Source of the DNA: Eggerthella timonensis
Lineage (GTDB): Bacteria > Actinomycetota > Coriobacteriia > Coriobacteriales > Eggerthellaceae
Reading direction: 5' to 3'
Length of the DNA stretch: 64,000 nt
NCBI RefSeq assembly: GCF_900184265.1
Contig: NZ_FXXA01000002.1
Span: forward strand, 3,331,983-3,395,982
The notes below the pieces were generated by a model, which was not told where the DNA came from, made no database searches, and was given only the letters and a program-made list of their open reading frames with translations. Positions 42,763 through 51,464 of this stretch are shown here, one piece after another. Every line of letters begins with the position of its first letter. Position 1 is the stretch's first letter. A program made the position numbers and the translations under genes.

Positions 42763-44136
42763 CTACGCCTCGATCTCGAAGCCCTCCGCGTCCAGCTGGG
42801 GCGCGCCCGCAGCCACCTGGCGCTCCACCAGGCGGCGCGCCGCGGGGATGGACGCCAGCAACGTCGCGCCCATGACCACGCTCGCCACGATCACCATGAT
42901 CCACACCGGCGCGAACGACAGGTACGCGTCGAACATCACGCCCGACACCACCGCGCCCACCGCGGCGCCCAGCAGCTCGAACGCCGTGACGATGCCCGTG
43001 ACCGTGCCGAGGTCCTTCTTGCCGTACTCCTTCACCACCATGATGGGCGGTGCCACCGTGCCCATGCAGGTGGCGAATCCGAAGAACAGGCAGGCCAGAA
43101 TGGGGCCCCAGTCGGTGGTCGGGAACAGCAGCATGGTGCCAGCCAGCACCGACGTGATCGTGCCGAGGATCGTGCCCATGCGCATGCCCCAGCGGTCGTA
43201 GATGGCGCCGAGCGCCACCTTCGCCACGATGACCACGGCCAGGTAGAACGACCACACGCTGCCGGCCCACAGGGTAGAGTGCCCGCCGGTGACCACCTCG
43301 GTGCCGCCTACCGTCACGCTCGTCATGTTCGCGATGGAGTTCGTGATGATGCACCCGTTCGTGATGCCCATGGCCACGAAGCCGATCACGAGCAGCCAGA
43401 ACGCTGCGCTCGAGCGCAGCGTCTTCCAGCCCACCGCCACGTTGACGGGACGGTCGGGCGAGCGGTCGGCCTTCGTCTGCTCCACCTGGCCCGCGCCGTA
43501 CGGCAGCAGGCCCTTGTCGCTCGGCCGGGTGCTGAACGTTGCCAGCACGAGCGGCAGCGCGGCCACGAGGCACACCACCGCCAGCAGCAGGAACGCCGAG
43601 CGCCAGCCCGACGCCTCGATCATCGCGCTCGTGGCCGGCGACAGCACGACGCCGCCGATGCCCGAGCCCGACAGCGCGATGGACACCGCCAGGCCGCGCT
43701 TGAGCGTGAACCAGTTCGAGATGACCACCGACACCAGAAGGCGCGTACCGGCCACCACCACCATGCCGGCCACCACGCACAGCGCGTACAGCTGCCACAC
43801 GGCCGTGATGAACGAAAGCCCCACCAGCACGAGCGCGCTCGTCAGCACCGTCACCGTGCCCAGCACGCGCGCCGAGCACTTGTCGGTGAGCCGCCCGATG
43901 ACGAGCGACGCGAACACCGCCACCACCGTGGTGATGGACACGCCCGTGTTGAACTGTCCCACCGTCAGCCCCAGATCGCGCACGATGTGCGTCTGGAACA
44001 GCGGGATGCAGTTCACGAACACCGTATAGCAGGTCGCCATGATCAGAAGGCCGCCTGCCACGATCCACCATCCGTAGAAGAACCTGCCCTGCTTCGACGC
44101 CTTCGCCGCTGTCGCGGCCCCCTTCGTGTCGGCCAC
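42763..44136 (-). CDS. MFS transporter (OFA/oxalate-formate antiporter-like)
   Basis: 457 residues from a GTG with GTGAGGCATC upstream. About 12 membrane segments; the MFS loop motif appears as GRLTDKCSARVLG after the second segment, and the opening GWWIVAGGLLIMATCYTVFV is typical of the OFA-type group that moves small carboxylates. It starts 6 bases after the M20 peptidase gene, so the two form one operon and the transporter may handle the amidohydrolase's substrate or product. Confidence 0.85.
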   Translation of the reverse strand: MADTKGAATAAKASKQGRFFYGWWIVAGGLLIMATCYTVFVNCIPLFQTHIVRDLGLTVGQFNTGVSITTVVAVFASLVIGRLTDKCSARVLGTVTVLTSALVLVGLSFITAVWQLYALCVVAGMVVVAGTRLLVSVVISNWFTLKRGLAVSIALSGSGIGGVVLSPATSAMIEASGWRSAFLLLAVVCLVAALPLVLATFSTRPSDKGLLPYGAGQVEQTKADRSPDRPVNVAVGWKTLRSSAAFWLLVIGFVAMGITNGCIITNSIANMTSVTVGGTEVVTGGHSTLWAGSVWSFYLAVVIVAKVALGAIYDRWGMRMGTILGTITSVLAGTMLLFPTTDWGPILACLFFGFATCMGTVAPPIMVVKEYGKKDLGTVTGIVTAFELLGAAVGAVVSGVMFDAYLSFAPVWIMVIVASVVMGATLLASIPAARRLVERQVAAGAPQLDAEGFEIEA

Positions 44137-44142
44137 GATGCC

Positions 44143-45594
44143 TCACTTCCCCAATCGGTCGAGATGCCGGATGAATTCCGTGTAGAACCCGATGCCGCGC
44201 TTGAAGCTGTCCACGTCGAGGTTCTCGTCCTGGCCGTGCACGCGGCTGCGCTGGTCGCCCTTGAACAAGATGCCGGCGAAGCGGTACGTGCGCGGGCAGA
44301 CGCGATGGAAATGACGCGCATCGCTGCAGCTGGTCTGCACGTACGGCGCGATGCCGGCCGCAGGATACACGCTCGCGATGACGGCGCGCAGGTAGTCGAA
44401 TGCGGGGTCGTCCGCGAACGGCGCGATGGGCGACGGCTCGCTGACCTCGAACAGCTCGTAGGCGGTGCGCTCGTCGAAGCGCTCCTTGATGCGCGCGAAA
44501 GCCGCGTCCACCGTCTCTCCCGGGTCGACGCGCACGTTCACCGTCGCGCCCGCCCGCTTCGGGATGACGTTGTGCGCAGGGCTTCCCTCGAGCTGCGTCA
44601 GCGCGTAGGTGGTGCGCACCATGGCCGCCGTCTCGGAATCGCCCTGCATGATGCGGACGACCACGGGCCGGAACAGCCACAGGTTCGCGAACACGATGCG
44701 CAAGCCGAAACCGCCGTGCGCTGCCAGCTCGCGCAGCATGGCCGCCACCGGCGCGGACAGCTTGGACGCAGGCGGGTTCTTCTGCAAGCCGTCGAGGCCC
44801 GACACGAGCTTCGCCGTCGCATCCTCGAGCGACGGCTGGGCCGCGTGCCCGCCCTCGGCGCTCGTGGCGATACGCGCGTTGAAGACGCCCTTCTCGGCCA
44901 CGCCCACGACGGCGAACTGGCCGTTCACGCCCAGCGGCGGGTTGTCGATGACCGCGCCGCCCTCGTCCAGCACCATGTACGGCACGCGCCCGATGCTCTT
45001 GAGGTGCTCCACCGTGTGCGGAGCCGTGTCGCCGCCGTCCTCCTCCACGTTCGACGAGAAGAAGTACACGTCGCGCGGAGGGACGTACCCTTCCGCCAGC
45101 AGGTGCTCGGCAGCTTCCATGAGCGCCGCCCAGATGCACTTCGTATCCACCGCGCCGCGCGCGAATATCCTGCCGTCCGCGATGTCGGCGGCGAAGGGAT
45201 CGTGCGTCCATTCGGACGCGTCGGCGGACACCACGTCGTGGTGCGCCATGAGCACCACCGGCGCCAGCGCGCGGTCGGCTCCCTTCCACAGAAGCGAGAT
45301 GCCGTAGCCGTCGATCAGCTCCAGCTCCAAGCGCTCGAACACCGTGGGGTACAGACGGCGCAGCAGCGGGACGAACTCGTCGAACGCGCTGCGATCGGCG
45401 TCGGGGTTGTGCAGGTCCCATACGGTAGGACAGCGCAGCAGTTCCTGGAAGCGCGCGACCGCGGCGTCGTCGCCGCACGCGTCGGTGGGAGGCAGGGGGT
45501 CGGGAACGGACGTGGGCTTGAGCCGAGCCGCGTTCACCACCAGCACGATTGCAAGCAGCGCGACAAGCGCGACCACGACGGCAAGCACGATCAT
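44143..45594 (-). CDS. M20-family metallopeptidase, PM20D1/CPS-like, membrane-anchored
   Basis: 483 residues. An N-terminal hydrophobic anchor (VLAVVVALVALLAIVLVV) precedes the M20 catalytic domain. Zinc ligands appear in LMAHHDVVSADASEWTHDPF, ARGAVDTKC and NVEEDGGDT, with a His in SAEGGHAAQPS of the dimerisation domain. The overall layout resembles the carboxypeptidase S/PM20D1 group, which hydrolyses or forms N-acyl amino acids and dipeptides. The active site is probably outside the membrane. GGGAGGAGCCCTC precedes the ATG. The coupled MFS gene suggests uptake of released products. Confidence 0.82.
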   Translation of the reverse strand: MIVLAVVVALVALLAIVLVVNAARLKPTSVPDPLPPTDACGDDAAVARFQELLRCPTVWDLHNPDADRSAFDEFVPLLRRLYPTVFERLELELIDGYGISLLWKGADRALAPVVLMAHHDVVSADASEWTHDPFAADIADGRIFARGAVDTKCIWAALMEAAEHLLAEGYVPPRDVYFFSSNVEEDGGDTAPHTVEHLKSIGRVPYMVLDEGGAVIDNPPLGVNGQFAVVGVAEKGVFNARIATSAEGGHAAQPSLEDATAKLVSGLDGLQKNPPASKLSAPVAAMLRELAAHGGFGLRIVFANLWLFRPVVVRIMQGDSETAAMVRTTYALTQLEGSPAHNVIPKRAGATVNVRVDPGETVDAAFARIKERFDERTAYELFEVSEPSPIAPFADDPAFDYLRAVIASVYPAAGIAPYVQTSCSDARHFHRVCPRTYRFAGILFKGDQRSRVHGQDENLDVDSFKRGIGFYTEFIRHLDRLGK

Positions 45595-45738
45595 GAGGGC
45601 TCCTCCCCTTCGGCTGACATGCGGTTATTATAGCCCTTCCGCCTATGCGGGCGACGAGAAGAAAAAAGGGCGCGAAGGCGTTGACCCTCACGCGACGTGA
45701 GGGCGTAGGATGGGCCTCCCCGATGAGAGGAGGGCATC

Positions 45739-46695
45739 ATGCCCCACAAGAAACCTGCCGTCTCGACGACGCCTACGCCGCCCGCCGTACGCGCGCTGCG
45801 CACGGGCGACGCGTACGCGCGCATGATCGCCGCGCCGCCCGCGAAGCGCGCCGACATCTACCGCCACGAGCTCATGGCGCCCCTCAAGGCGAAATGGGAC
45901 TGCTACCGCGTGCCGCTGCATCCCGCGCAGCCCGGCGGCTACGACGTGGTGATGGCCAGCGAGATGCTGGGCATCCTGCCGCCCGCGCGCGTGGACGGAA
46001 GCTGGGCCGACGCCGTCCGTCGCCTGGCCGACGACGACCTGTGGCGCGCGAGCCGGCAGGCCGTCGAGCGCGCGCTCGCCCGCTTCGTCGAGCGCGGCAT
46101 CGAGCTGCGCGTGCAGGACTACCTGTTCTCCATCCTGCTGGGCGACCCCGACAATCCCGCGCTGGCCGCGAGCGACGGCTACTGCGGCGACGGCGGCATC
46201 CCCGGCTACGTGCTGGCGTGGCTCGTGCCGAGCGACGACACCGTGCGCCGGCTGCCCGCCGCGCTCGCGCACGAGACGAACCACAACGTACGCTTCCAGT
46301 TCATCGCTTGGCGCGACGACATCACCCTCGGCGAGATGATGGTGAGCGAGGGGCTGGCCGAGAACTTCGCCGTCAGCCTGTACGGCGAGGAGAACGCCGG
46401 TCCCTGGGTGACGAAGACGAGCACCGACGTGCTTGAGAACACCGTCAAGCCCGCCATCCGCGCCGCGCTCGACGTGCAGGGCATGGCCGGGTTGTCGGCG
46501 TACCTTTACGGCGACGAGATCGCTGCGGCGCAGGGCTACCCGACGGCGGGCCTGCCCTACTGCGCCGGATACGCTTGCGGCTACGACCTGGTGCGCTGCT
46601 ATCTGGACTCCACCGGCGCGGACATAGCCGAAGCCACGCTGCTGCCCGCCGAGGCCATCCTGCAAGAAGTGGAGGCGGCGGGGTTCTGGGGCTAG
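45739..46695 (+). CDS. DUF2268 putative zinc-dependent protease
   Basis: 318 residues. A zinc-protease motif HETNHN sits near residue 183, followed by GEMMVSEGLAENFA with the likely third ligand Glu. This matches the DUF2268 family of predicted Zn proteases. No signal peptide is seen. GAGAGGAGGGCATC precedes the ATG. Its last 25 bases form the first copy of an exact 26-bp direct repeat that flanks the following fic gene. Confidence 0.82.
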   Translation: MPHKKPAVSTTPTPPAVRALRTGDAYARMIAAPPAKRADIYRHELMAPLKAKWDCYRVPLHPAQPGGYDVVMASEMLGILPPARVDGSWADAVRRLADDDLWRASRQAVERALARFVERGIELRVQDYLFSILLGDPDNPALAASDGYCGDGGIPGYVLAWLVPSDDTVRRLPAALAHETNHNVRFQFIAWRDDITLGEMMVSEGLAENFAVSLYGEENAGPWVTKTSTDVLENTVKPAIRAALDVQGMAGLSAYLYGDEIAAAQGYPTAGLPYCAGYACGYDLVRCYLDSTGADIAEATLLPAEAILQEVEAAGFWG

Positions 46696-46804
46696 GTGAA
46701 GCGCAGGAGGCGATTGGGGTACGCCATTCGCTTCCTGCATGCGCATGAAGTAGAATATCCCTGCTGGCCGTTTGCCGAAAAAGCTCCCCACCGGAAAGGC
46801 GCTC

Positions 46805-47803
46805 ATGGGCGAAAAGTACGAACCGCCGTTCACCGTGAACGACGCCATAGTCAACAGCATAGTGGACATAGGCCAGATGGTCGGTCATATCCTCGCAAAG
46901 GAAAGCCTTTCAGCCAGTCCGCGATTGCGTCGCGAGAACCGGATCAAAACCATTCAGTCTTCGCTGGCCATAGAAAATAACACGCTGACGATTGAGCAGG
47001 TCACCGCCGTCCTGGATGGCAAGCGTGTCCTGGCCCCGCCGAAGGACATTCGCGAAGTGCAGAATGCCTATGAGGCCTACGAGGCATTATCGGACATGGA
47101 TCCTTACTCGATGGAAGATCTCTTGCAAGCACATCTGTTCATGATGAACGGGTTGACGGAAGAATCCGGTCGCTTCCGCAGCAAAAACGTAGGCGTATAC
47201 GATGGCGAGAAGCTCGTTCATGCAGGCACGCCGGCACACTACGTTGCCGAAGTCATGCAGGATCTCTTTTCCTGGCTGCGCGCATCGCCCATGCACCCGC
47301 TCGTCAAATCATGCGTCTTTCATTACGAGTTCGAATTCATCCACCCCTTCCAAGACGGCAACGGGCGCATGGGAAGGCTCTGGCATTCTCTCATTTTGCA
47401 GAAATGGGAGCCGGCGTTCGCCTGGCTTCCCGTAGAGTCGATGGTTGGGGAGCATCAGCAGGAATACTACGACGCGCTGGCGGCAGCCGATGCAGCAAGC
47501 GATTCAACCGTCTTCGTCGAATTCATGTTGCGCATGATAAGCGATACGCTTGACGAGGTCGTCGAAGGACAACGCGATGTCGGTACAAATGTCGGTACAA
47601 ATGTCGGTGTAAATCCGAAGGCGAACGACGTCAGAATCATGGCAGCCATGCGGGACGACCCCTCAGTTACCATGGCCGCATTGGCCGACATGCTGGGCAT
47701 TTCGAAGCGACAGGTCGAGCGCGTAGTCGCATCGCTCAAAAAAGACGGTCGCATCCATCGTACGGGAGCCAGCAAGAACGGTCGCTGGATAGTGCGCGAC
47801 TAG
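46805..47803 (+). CDS. Class II Fic protein with C-terminal helix-turn-helix
   Basis: 332 residues from an ATG with GGAAAGGCGCTC upstream; a TTG at 46772 is also in frame. The inhibitory motif SLAIEN, (S/T)xxxE(G/N), lies N-terminal to the Fic core, and the active motif is HPFQDGNGRMGRLW. A VGTNVGTNVGVN linker encoded by three 12-bp repeats (47579-47614) joins a winged helix (MAALADMLGISKRQVERVVASLKKDG). It probably transfers AMP to a target and may regulate its own gene. It lies in the 26-bp repeat-flanked insertion. Confidence 0.88.
   Translation: MGEKYEPPFTVNDAIVNSIVDIGQMVGHILAKESLSASPRLRRENRIKTIQSSLAIENNTLTIEQVTAVLDGKRVLAPPKDIREVQNAYEAYEALSDMDPYSMEDLLQAHLFMMNGLTEESGRFRSKNVGVYDGEKLVHAGTPAHYVAEVMQDLFSWLRASPMHPLVKSCVFHYEFEFIHPFQDGNGRMGRLWHSLILQKWEPAFAWLPVESMVGEHQQEYYDALAAADAASDSTVFVEFMLRMISDTLDEVVEGQRDVGTNVGTNVGVNPKANDVRIMAAMRDDPSVTMAALADMLGISKRQVERVVASLKKDGRIHRTGASKNGRWIVRD
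47579..47614. repeat. 12-bp tandem repeat in fic linker
   Basis: GTCGGTACAAAT twice, then GTCGGTGTAAAT, encoding VGTN-VGTN-VGVN between the Fic and DNA-binding domains. Copy number could vary by slippage without shifting the frame. Confidence 0.85.
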
Positions 47804-47827
47804 GGAGGAGGCGGCGGGGTTCTGGGG

Positions 47828-48994
47828 CTAGGCGCCCTCCCTCTCCGCCCGCTGCTCGGCCAGCAGGAGATCGACCATGCGGCCGTAGCTGCGCATGCCG
47901 TCGGTCTGGTTGTTCGCCTTCAGGTACGTGTCGTTGGCGGCGTTGGAGACGTCTTGGACGGGACCCTCGTACTTCGCCCAGTGCTCCGCGCGCTGGGCGA
48001 GGTCGCGCTGCACCGCCGCCGACAGCCCCGAGGCGATCGCGCTCGCCGCCTCGGGGTCGACCTTCCGCAGCGCCGAAATGGCGTTGTCGTACGCCAGCAG
48101 GTAGCCGCTGTAGCGCATCAGCGCATCGTCCGACTCCTTGCACGCCAGGTACGCGATGAAGTTCGCTTCGTCCTCGCGCATGAAGCCGCACTGATGCGCC
48201 AGCTCGTGCGCCATAGCCCAGGGGATCGCGAACGACGGGTTGTCCACGTTGATGTTCGATTCCATCGTGAAGGGGAAGAACATGCCGCCGATGTTCGCGT
48301 ACGACATCAGCTCGGATGCGAGCACCGGCTTCGGCGGCGAGTACAGCGGCCGCTCCAGTGCCGGGTACTGCTCGGCCAGCTTCCGCATGGCATCCACCGA
48401 CTCCTGCGCGTAGCGCTCGAACTGGCCCGGCTCGACGTCGAACAGGTCCGCGTCGTCGCCCAGCAGCGCCCGAGTCTGCCCCAGCTCGTCGGCCAGCGTT
48501 GCAGTGAGCGCCACGAGCTCCTCCTGGCGCTGCGCCGGCTCGGCGTCGGCCTCTTCCACGTCGTAACCGGTGTGCTCGGTAAAGGTGTACCGGTAGTAGT
48601 TCAGTCCGCACAAGGCCGTGAACAGGAAGTACACCGTGGAGCAGATGGCCACGACCCCCATCGCGCTGCGGTAGGCCACCATGAGGCGCGCGCCCTTGCT
48701 CACGACGAGCTTGCGAATGCAGAAGATGAGGTAGCCTAGGCAGAACAGCAGGAACAGCGCCGTGACCCACTCGGCAACTGAGAAGCGCACGAGCGACGGC
48801 AGGAAGCCCACGACGCTCGACAGCGCCGGGTACACCGCGCGAGCGTACCATTCGGCCGCATCGGGGTTCGCTCGCGCGTACGCGGTCGCCGCGAGCGCGA
48901 CGATGCCGAGCGGGATGAGCAGCATCCGCTTGAGCAAGAACTTCCGTATGCCGCGCTTCGGGCGATCGGCGCCCGCGCTCAGCTCACGATCCAT
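47828..48994 (-). CDS. DUF3810 membrane-anchored putative zinc protease
   Basis: 388 residues. Three N-terminal hydrophobic segments (LLIPLGIVALAATAYA, VAEWVTALFLLFCLGYLIFCI, AMGVVAICSTVYFLFTALCG) precede a domain with MAHELAHQCGFMREDEANF, a HExxH zinc motif typical of DUF3810. The catalytic part probably faces outward. Its start overlaps the hepT-like gene by 11 bases, so it is translated with the toxin-antitoxin pair. Its stop codon lies in the second copy of the 26-bp repeat. Confidence 0.82.
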   Translation of the reverse strand: MDRELSAGADRPKRGIRKFLLKRMLLIPLGIVALAATAYARANPDAAEWYARAVYPALSSVVGFLPSLVRFSVAEWVTALFLLFCLGYLIFCIRKLVVSKGARLMVAYRSAMGVVAICSTVYFLFTALCGLNYYRYTFTEHTGYDVEEADAEPAQRQEELVALTATLADELGQTRALLGDDADLFDVEPGQFERYAQESVDAMRKLAEQYPALERPLYSPPKPVLASELMSYANIGGMFFPFTMESNINVDNPSFAIPWAMAHELAHQCGFMREDEANFIAYLACKESDDALMRYSGYLLAYDNAISALRKVDPEAASAIASGLSAAVQRDLAQRAEHWAKYEGPVQDVSNAANDTYLKANNQTDGMRSYGRMVDLLLAEQRAEREGA

Positions 48995-49331
48995 CCATGC
49001 CTTTCAAGGCCTCCTCTATCCAAACGCGAACGCGCGGGTAGTCTTCAACGGCGGTTTTATACACCGTCGCGAATGATAAGGTGAAGTAGCCTTGCGCGTA
49101 TACATCGCGCGTTTTCGCAGCCAGCTTGAGCTCGCTCGTAGGGTTCTCGAGAAAGAAGTCATCGCTGAGCCGCTTTGCCAACTCCCCAATGTTGATCGAG
49201 GTCATGGCTGCAGCACGCTCCATCGTCTCATCGGCGAGGAACGCGTCTTCATCCACCTGCCCAAGAAGACGTTCGAGATACCGAATCTCCGATACGATTT
49301 TCAACAATATACGCCGATCAACTTCTTTCAT
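48984..49331 (-). CDS. hepT: HepT-like toxin (DUF86/HEPN) with altered active site
   Basis: 115 residues, all helical, typical of HEPN-type HepT. The family RNase motif is Rx4-6HxY; here the matching segment reads TRDVYAQGYF, with Gln in place of His. The Tyr that MntA antitoxins AMPylate is kept. RNase activity may therefore be lost or changed. It overlaps mntA (14 bases) upstream and the DUF3810 gene (11 bases) downstream. No own ribosome binding site is seen, so it relies on coupling. Confidence 0.8.
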   Translation of the reverse strand: MKEVDRRILLKIVSEIRYLERLLGQVDEDAFLADETMERAAAMTSINIGELAKRLSDDFFLENPTSELKLAAKTRDVYAQGYFTLSFATVYKTAVEDYPRVRVWIEEALKGMDGS

Positions 49332-49638
49332 AGAGGGGAATCACCGCCTCGATTACGAGAAGAGAATCATCGGGAACAGGCTCTTGTGCAATGTCGACGG
49401 GCGTTTCAAGATGCTCCTCCATCGACGAGAGCACCTCCGCAAGCGTGAAGAGGCTTACGACGGCAGAGGTGAACGACACGAGAAGATCGACGTCGGAGTT
49501 TTGCCTTGCGCTCCCTTTGGCATAGCTGCCAAAGAGCGAGACCCTTCGAATTTTGTTCGGTTCTTCGGCGTTTTCGTTGTAGGCATGCGCAGCTTCGGCA
49601 ACTTTGCCCTTCAGCTCATCGAGCATACAGGGAGGCAT
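49318..49638 (-). CDS. mntA: MntA-like nucleotidyltransferase antitoxin
   Basis: 106 residues from an ATG with AGGTGAGAACC upstream. The minimal nucleotidyltransferase motif GSYAKGSARQNSDVD fits GSx10DxD, and the third acidic residue is likely in PVDIAQEP. MntA antitoxins neutralise HepT by attaching AMP to its active-site Tyr. It is the first gene of the mntA-hepT-DUF3810 unit. Base composition is lower in G+C than nearby core genes. Confidence 0.85.
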   Translation of the reverse strand: MPPCMLDELKGKVAEAAHAYNENAEEPNKIRRVSLFGSYAKGSARQNSDVDLLVSFTSAVVSLFTLAEVLSSMEEHLETPVDIAQEPVPDDSLLVIEAVIPLYERS

Positions 49639-49815
49639 GGTTCTCACCTCTTCTCTTCGACAGCGGCGATTGATCACAGTATACCCCACCCGAATGCGCC
49701 TCGAGTCAACGGATCATCTACTGCAACGGTGGGCAGGACGCGCGGTTCGTTCGCACTCCAAGCGGTTTTTCGCTGGCGCGCCAACCAACCAGGGCGCGAC
49801 CCCCGCTCCGCCAAC

Positions 49816-49970
49816 GTGGGCGCAAAAGCGCACCCATGACAATTCCGCAGCGCATGCAGCACGCACCGTAGCCCCTGTTGAACACAAAACCCCAGGTGGC
49901 GAAATCCCTCTCGACTTCACGCCGAGAATCAGACCGGTGAAAATTGTCATGAGTGCCGTTTTGCGCCCAC
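49816..49970. repeat. Palindromic intergenic element, type B, copy 2
   Basis: 29-bp inverted repeats (49816-49844 and 49942-49970; GTGGGCGCAAAA, CATGACAATT and complements) differ at a few bases. The interior carries CACAAAACCCCAGGTGGCG, matching copy B1 (reversed) and the core of type A. It fills most of the gap between mntA and nrdB; no gene is seen in 49639-50096. Confidence 0.82.
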
Positions 49971-50096
49971 AAGGAGCCGAAAGCCGAGCATCGGCGCAGC
50001 GGCGCAGCCGCACCGAGCGCGCAGGGACCGGCAAGAACGGCAGCTGGCTGGTTCGCGACCGGAGCCGACCGCCGGCCGCACCAGCATCTCCGCCTC

Positions 50097-51140
50097 CTAC
50101 AGATCGTCCACGAGGGCGCTCGACTTCGCGTAGGCGGTGCTGCGAGCTTCGAAGAAGTCGGTCTTGATCATGTTCGCGTTCGAGAACTGGCTCACCCACG
50201 ACATGCTTTCCGGCTCGCGCTCGTGGCCCTCGTACAGCGGCTCGAAGCCCAGCTGCGTGCAGCGCAGATTGCCGAGGTACTGGATGTAGTCGGTCACCAT
50301 CTGCTTGTTCAGGCCGGCCACGTCGTCGCCGATGGCGTAGTGGCCCCAGCGAATCTCCTGCTCGCAGCCTTCCTTGATCATCGCACGGTACTCCTCCACC
50401 AGCTCGGGTGCGAACAGCGCGGGCTCCTCCTCCTTGAGCTCCAGCAAGATGTTGCGGAACAACCACAGGTGCGTGTTCTCGTCGCGGTTGATGTAGCGGA
50501 TCTCCTGCACCGACCCCGGCATGAGGTTGTTGCGCCCCAGGTTGTAGAAGAACATGAAGCCGCTGTAGAAGTACACGCCCTCCAGGATGTAGTTCGCCAC
50601 CAGCACGCGCGCGAGCGCTTCGGGGCTCTTGTCGTCCTGGAACTGGTTGTACAGGTTGCCGATGAACTCGTTGCGCGCCAGCAGGTGCTCGTCTTCCTTC
50701 CACTGGTACAACACGTCGTTGCGCTCCTGCGGCTCGCAGATGGTGTCCAGCATGTAGCTGTAGCTCTGGCTGTGCACCGTTTCCTGGAACGTCTGGATGG
50801 CCAGGCACAGGTTCACCTCGTTGGCGGTGATGTACTCGCCCACGTTGGGCAGGTTCGCCGACTGCAGGCTGTCGAGGAAGATGAGGAACGACAGGATCTT
50901 GTCGTAGGCACGGCGCTCGGGCGCGGGCAGCTTGCGGTAGTCCTTGATGTCCACGCCGAGGTTGATCTCCTCGGGTATCCAGAAGTTGTTCATGGCCTGG
51001 CGGTACCAGTCGCTCACCCACTCGTACTTCATGTTGTTGAAGTCGTTGAGGTTCGTCGTGTTGCCCCCGATCATCCGCCGATCGAGCACATCAGTGTCCC
51101 CCAACGGGTTGAACAGCGGCTTCTTCTTCAACTGGTTCAT
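50097..51140 (-). CDS. nrdB: Class Ia ribonucleotide reductase, beta subunit
   Basis: 347 residues. Dinuclear-metal ligands and radical Tyr follow the E. coli pattern: FQETVHSQSYSYML holds Glu, His (+3) and Tyr (+7); NYILEGVYF and RDENTHLWL give further Glu and His ligands. It generates the radical used by NrdA to make deoxynucleotides, an oxygen-dependent class that is notable in an otherwise anaerobic gene set. GAGAGGAAGCTC precedes the ATG. It follows nrdA across a 324-bp structured gap. Confidence 0.93.
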   Translation of the reverse strand: MNQLKKKPLFNPLGDTDVLDRRMIGGNTTNLNDFNNMKYEWVSDWYRQAMNNFWIPEEINLGVDIKDYRKLPAPERRAYDKILSFLIFLDSLQSANLPNVGEYITANEVNLCLAIQTFQETVHSQSYSYMLDTICEPQERNDVLYQWKEDEHLLARNEFIGNLYNQFQDDKSPEALARVLVANYILEGVYFYSGFMFFYNLGRNNLMPGSVQEIRYINRDENTHLWLFRNILLELKEEEPALFAPELVEEYRAMIKEGCEQEIRWGHYAIGDDVAGLNKQMVTDYIQYLGNLRCTQLGFEPLYEGHEREPESMSWVSQFSNANMIKTDFFEARSTAYAKSSALVDDL

Positions 51141-51464
51141 AAAAAGAGCTTCCTCTCAGAAAATCAGCTACGGACAAACAATGGCGCAAAGGGCGAGCGA
51201 AGCGACGCCCGTCAGGTTGAACCCACGGCTAGGCGAGTCGTCGGCGGTGCCCACCAAGCGAGCAACATGCAGGGGATCGGGGCGCGGTGCCCACCAAGCG
51301 AGTTTCCCCTTCGGGGACTTGCTCCGCTTCGCTTCGCGGCGCCGCACCCATGCGCAGCGAGGACTGTTTGAGCGACTGGGCACTGCGCGCCGGTCCCCGT
51401 CCCGCAGGTGAAACTCAGCGACTGGGTATCGCCGACGACTCGCCGCCCCGCGGACGAAATCAAC
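51141..51464. other. Structured non-coding gap between nrdA and nrdB
   Basis: No gene is convincing here. It holds an exact 19-bp direct repeat GCGGTGCCCACCAAGCGAG (51244-51262, 51284-51302). A perfect 15-bp inverted repeat (51232-51246 with 51430-51444) brackets the whole stretch, and similar sequence continues outward from both arms. A partial repeat GCGACTGGG also occurs twice. It could fold as a long RNA domain in the nrdAB message or be a degenerate repeat element. Confidence 0.6.

Larger units (their letters stand above)
46671..47832 (+). mobile_element. Inserted fic cassette flanked by 26-bp direct repeats
   Basis: GGAGGCGGCGGGGTTCTGGG followed by GCTAGG occurs exactly at 46671-46696 and 47807-47832. 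The first copy ends the DUF2268 gene; the second contains the stop codon of the convergent DUF3810 gene. Removing 46697-47832 would restore two convergent genes sharing CTAG. The cassette holds only a fic gene, ending 3 bases before the second repeat, with lower G+C than its surroundings. No recombinase is present. The hairpin 46703-46713/46728-46738 lies at its left end. Confidence 0.75.
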
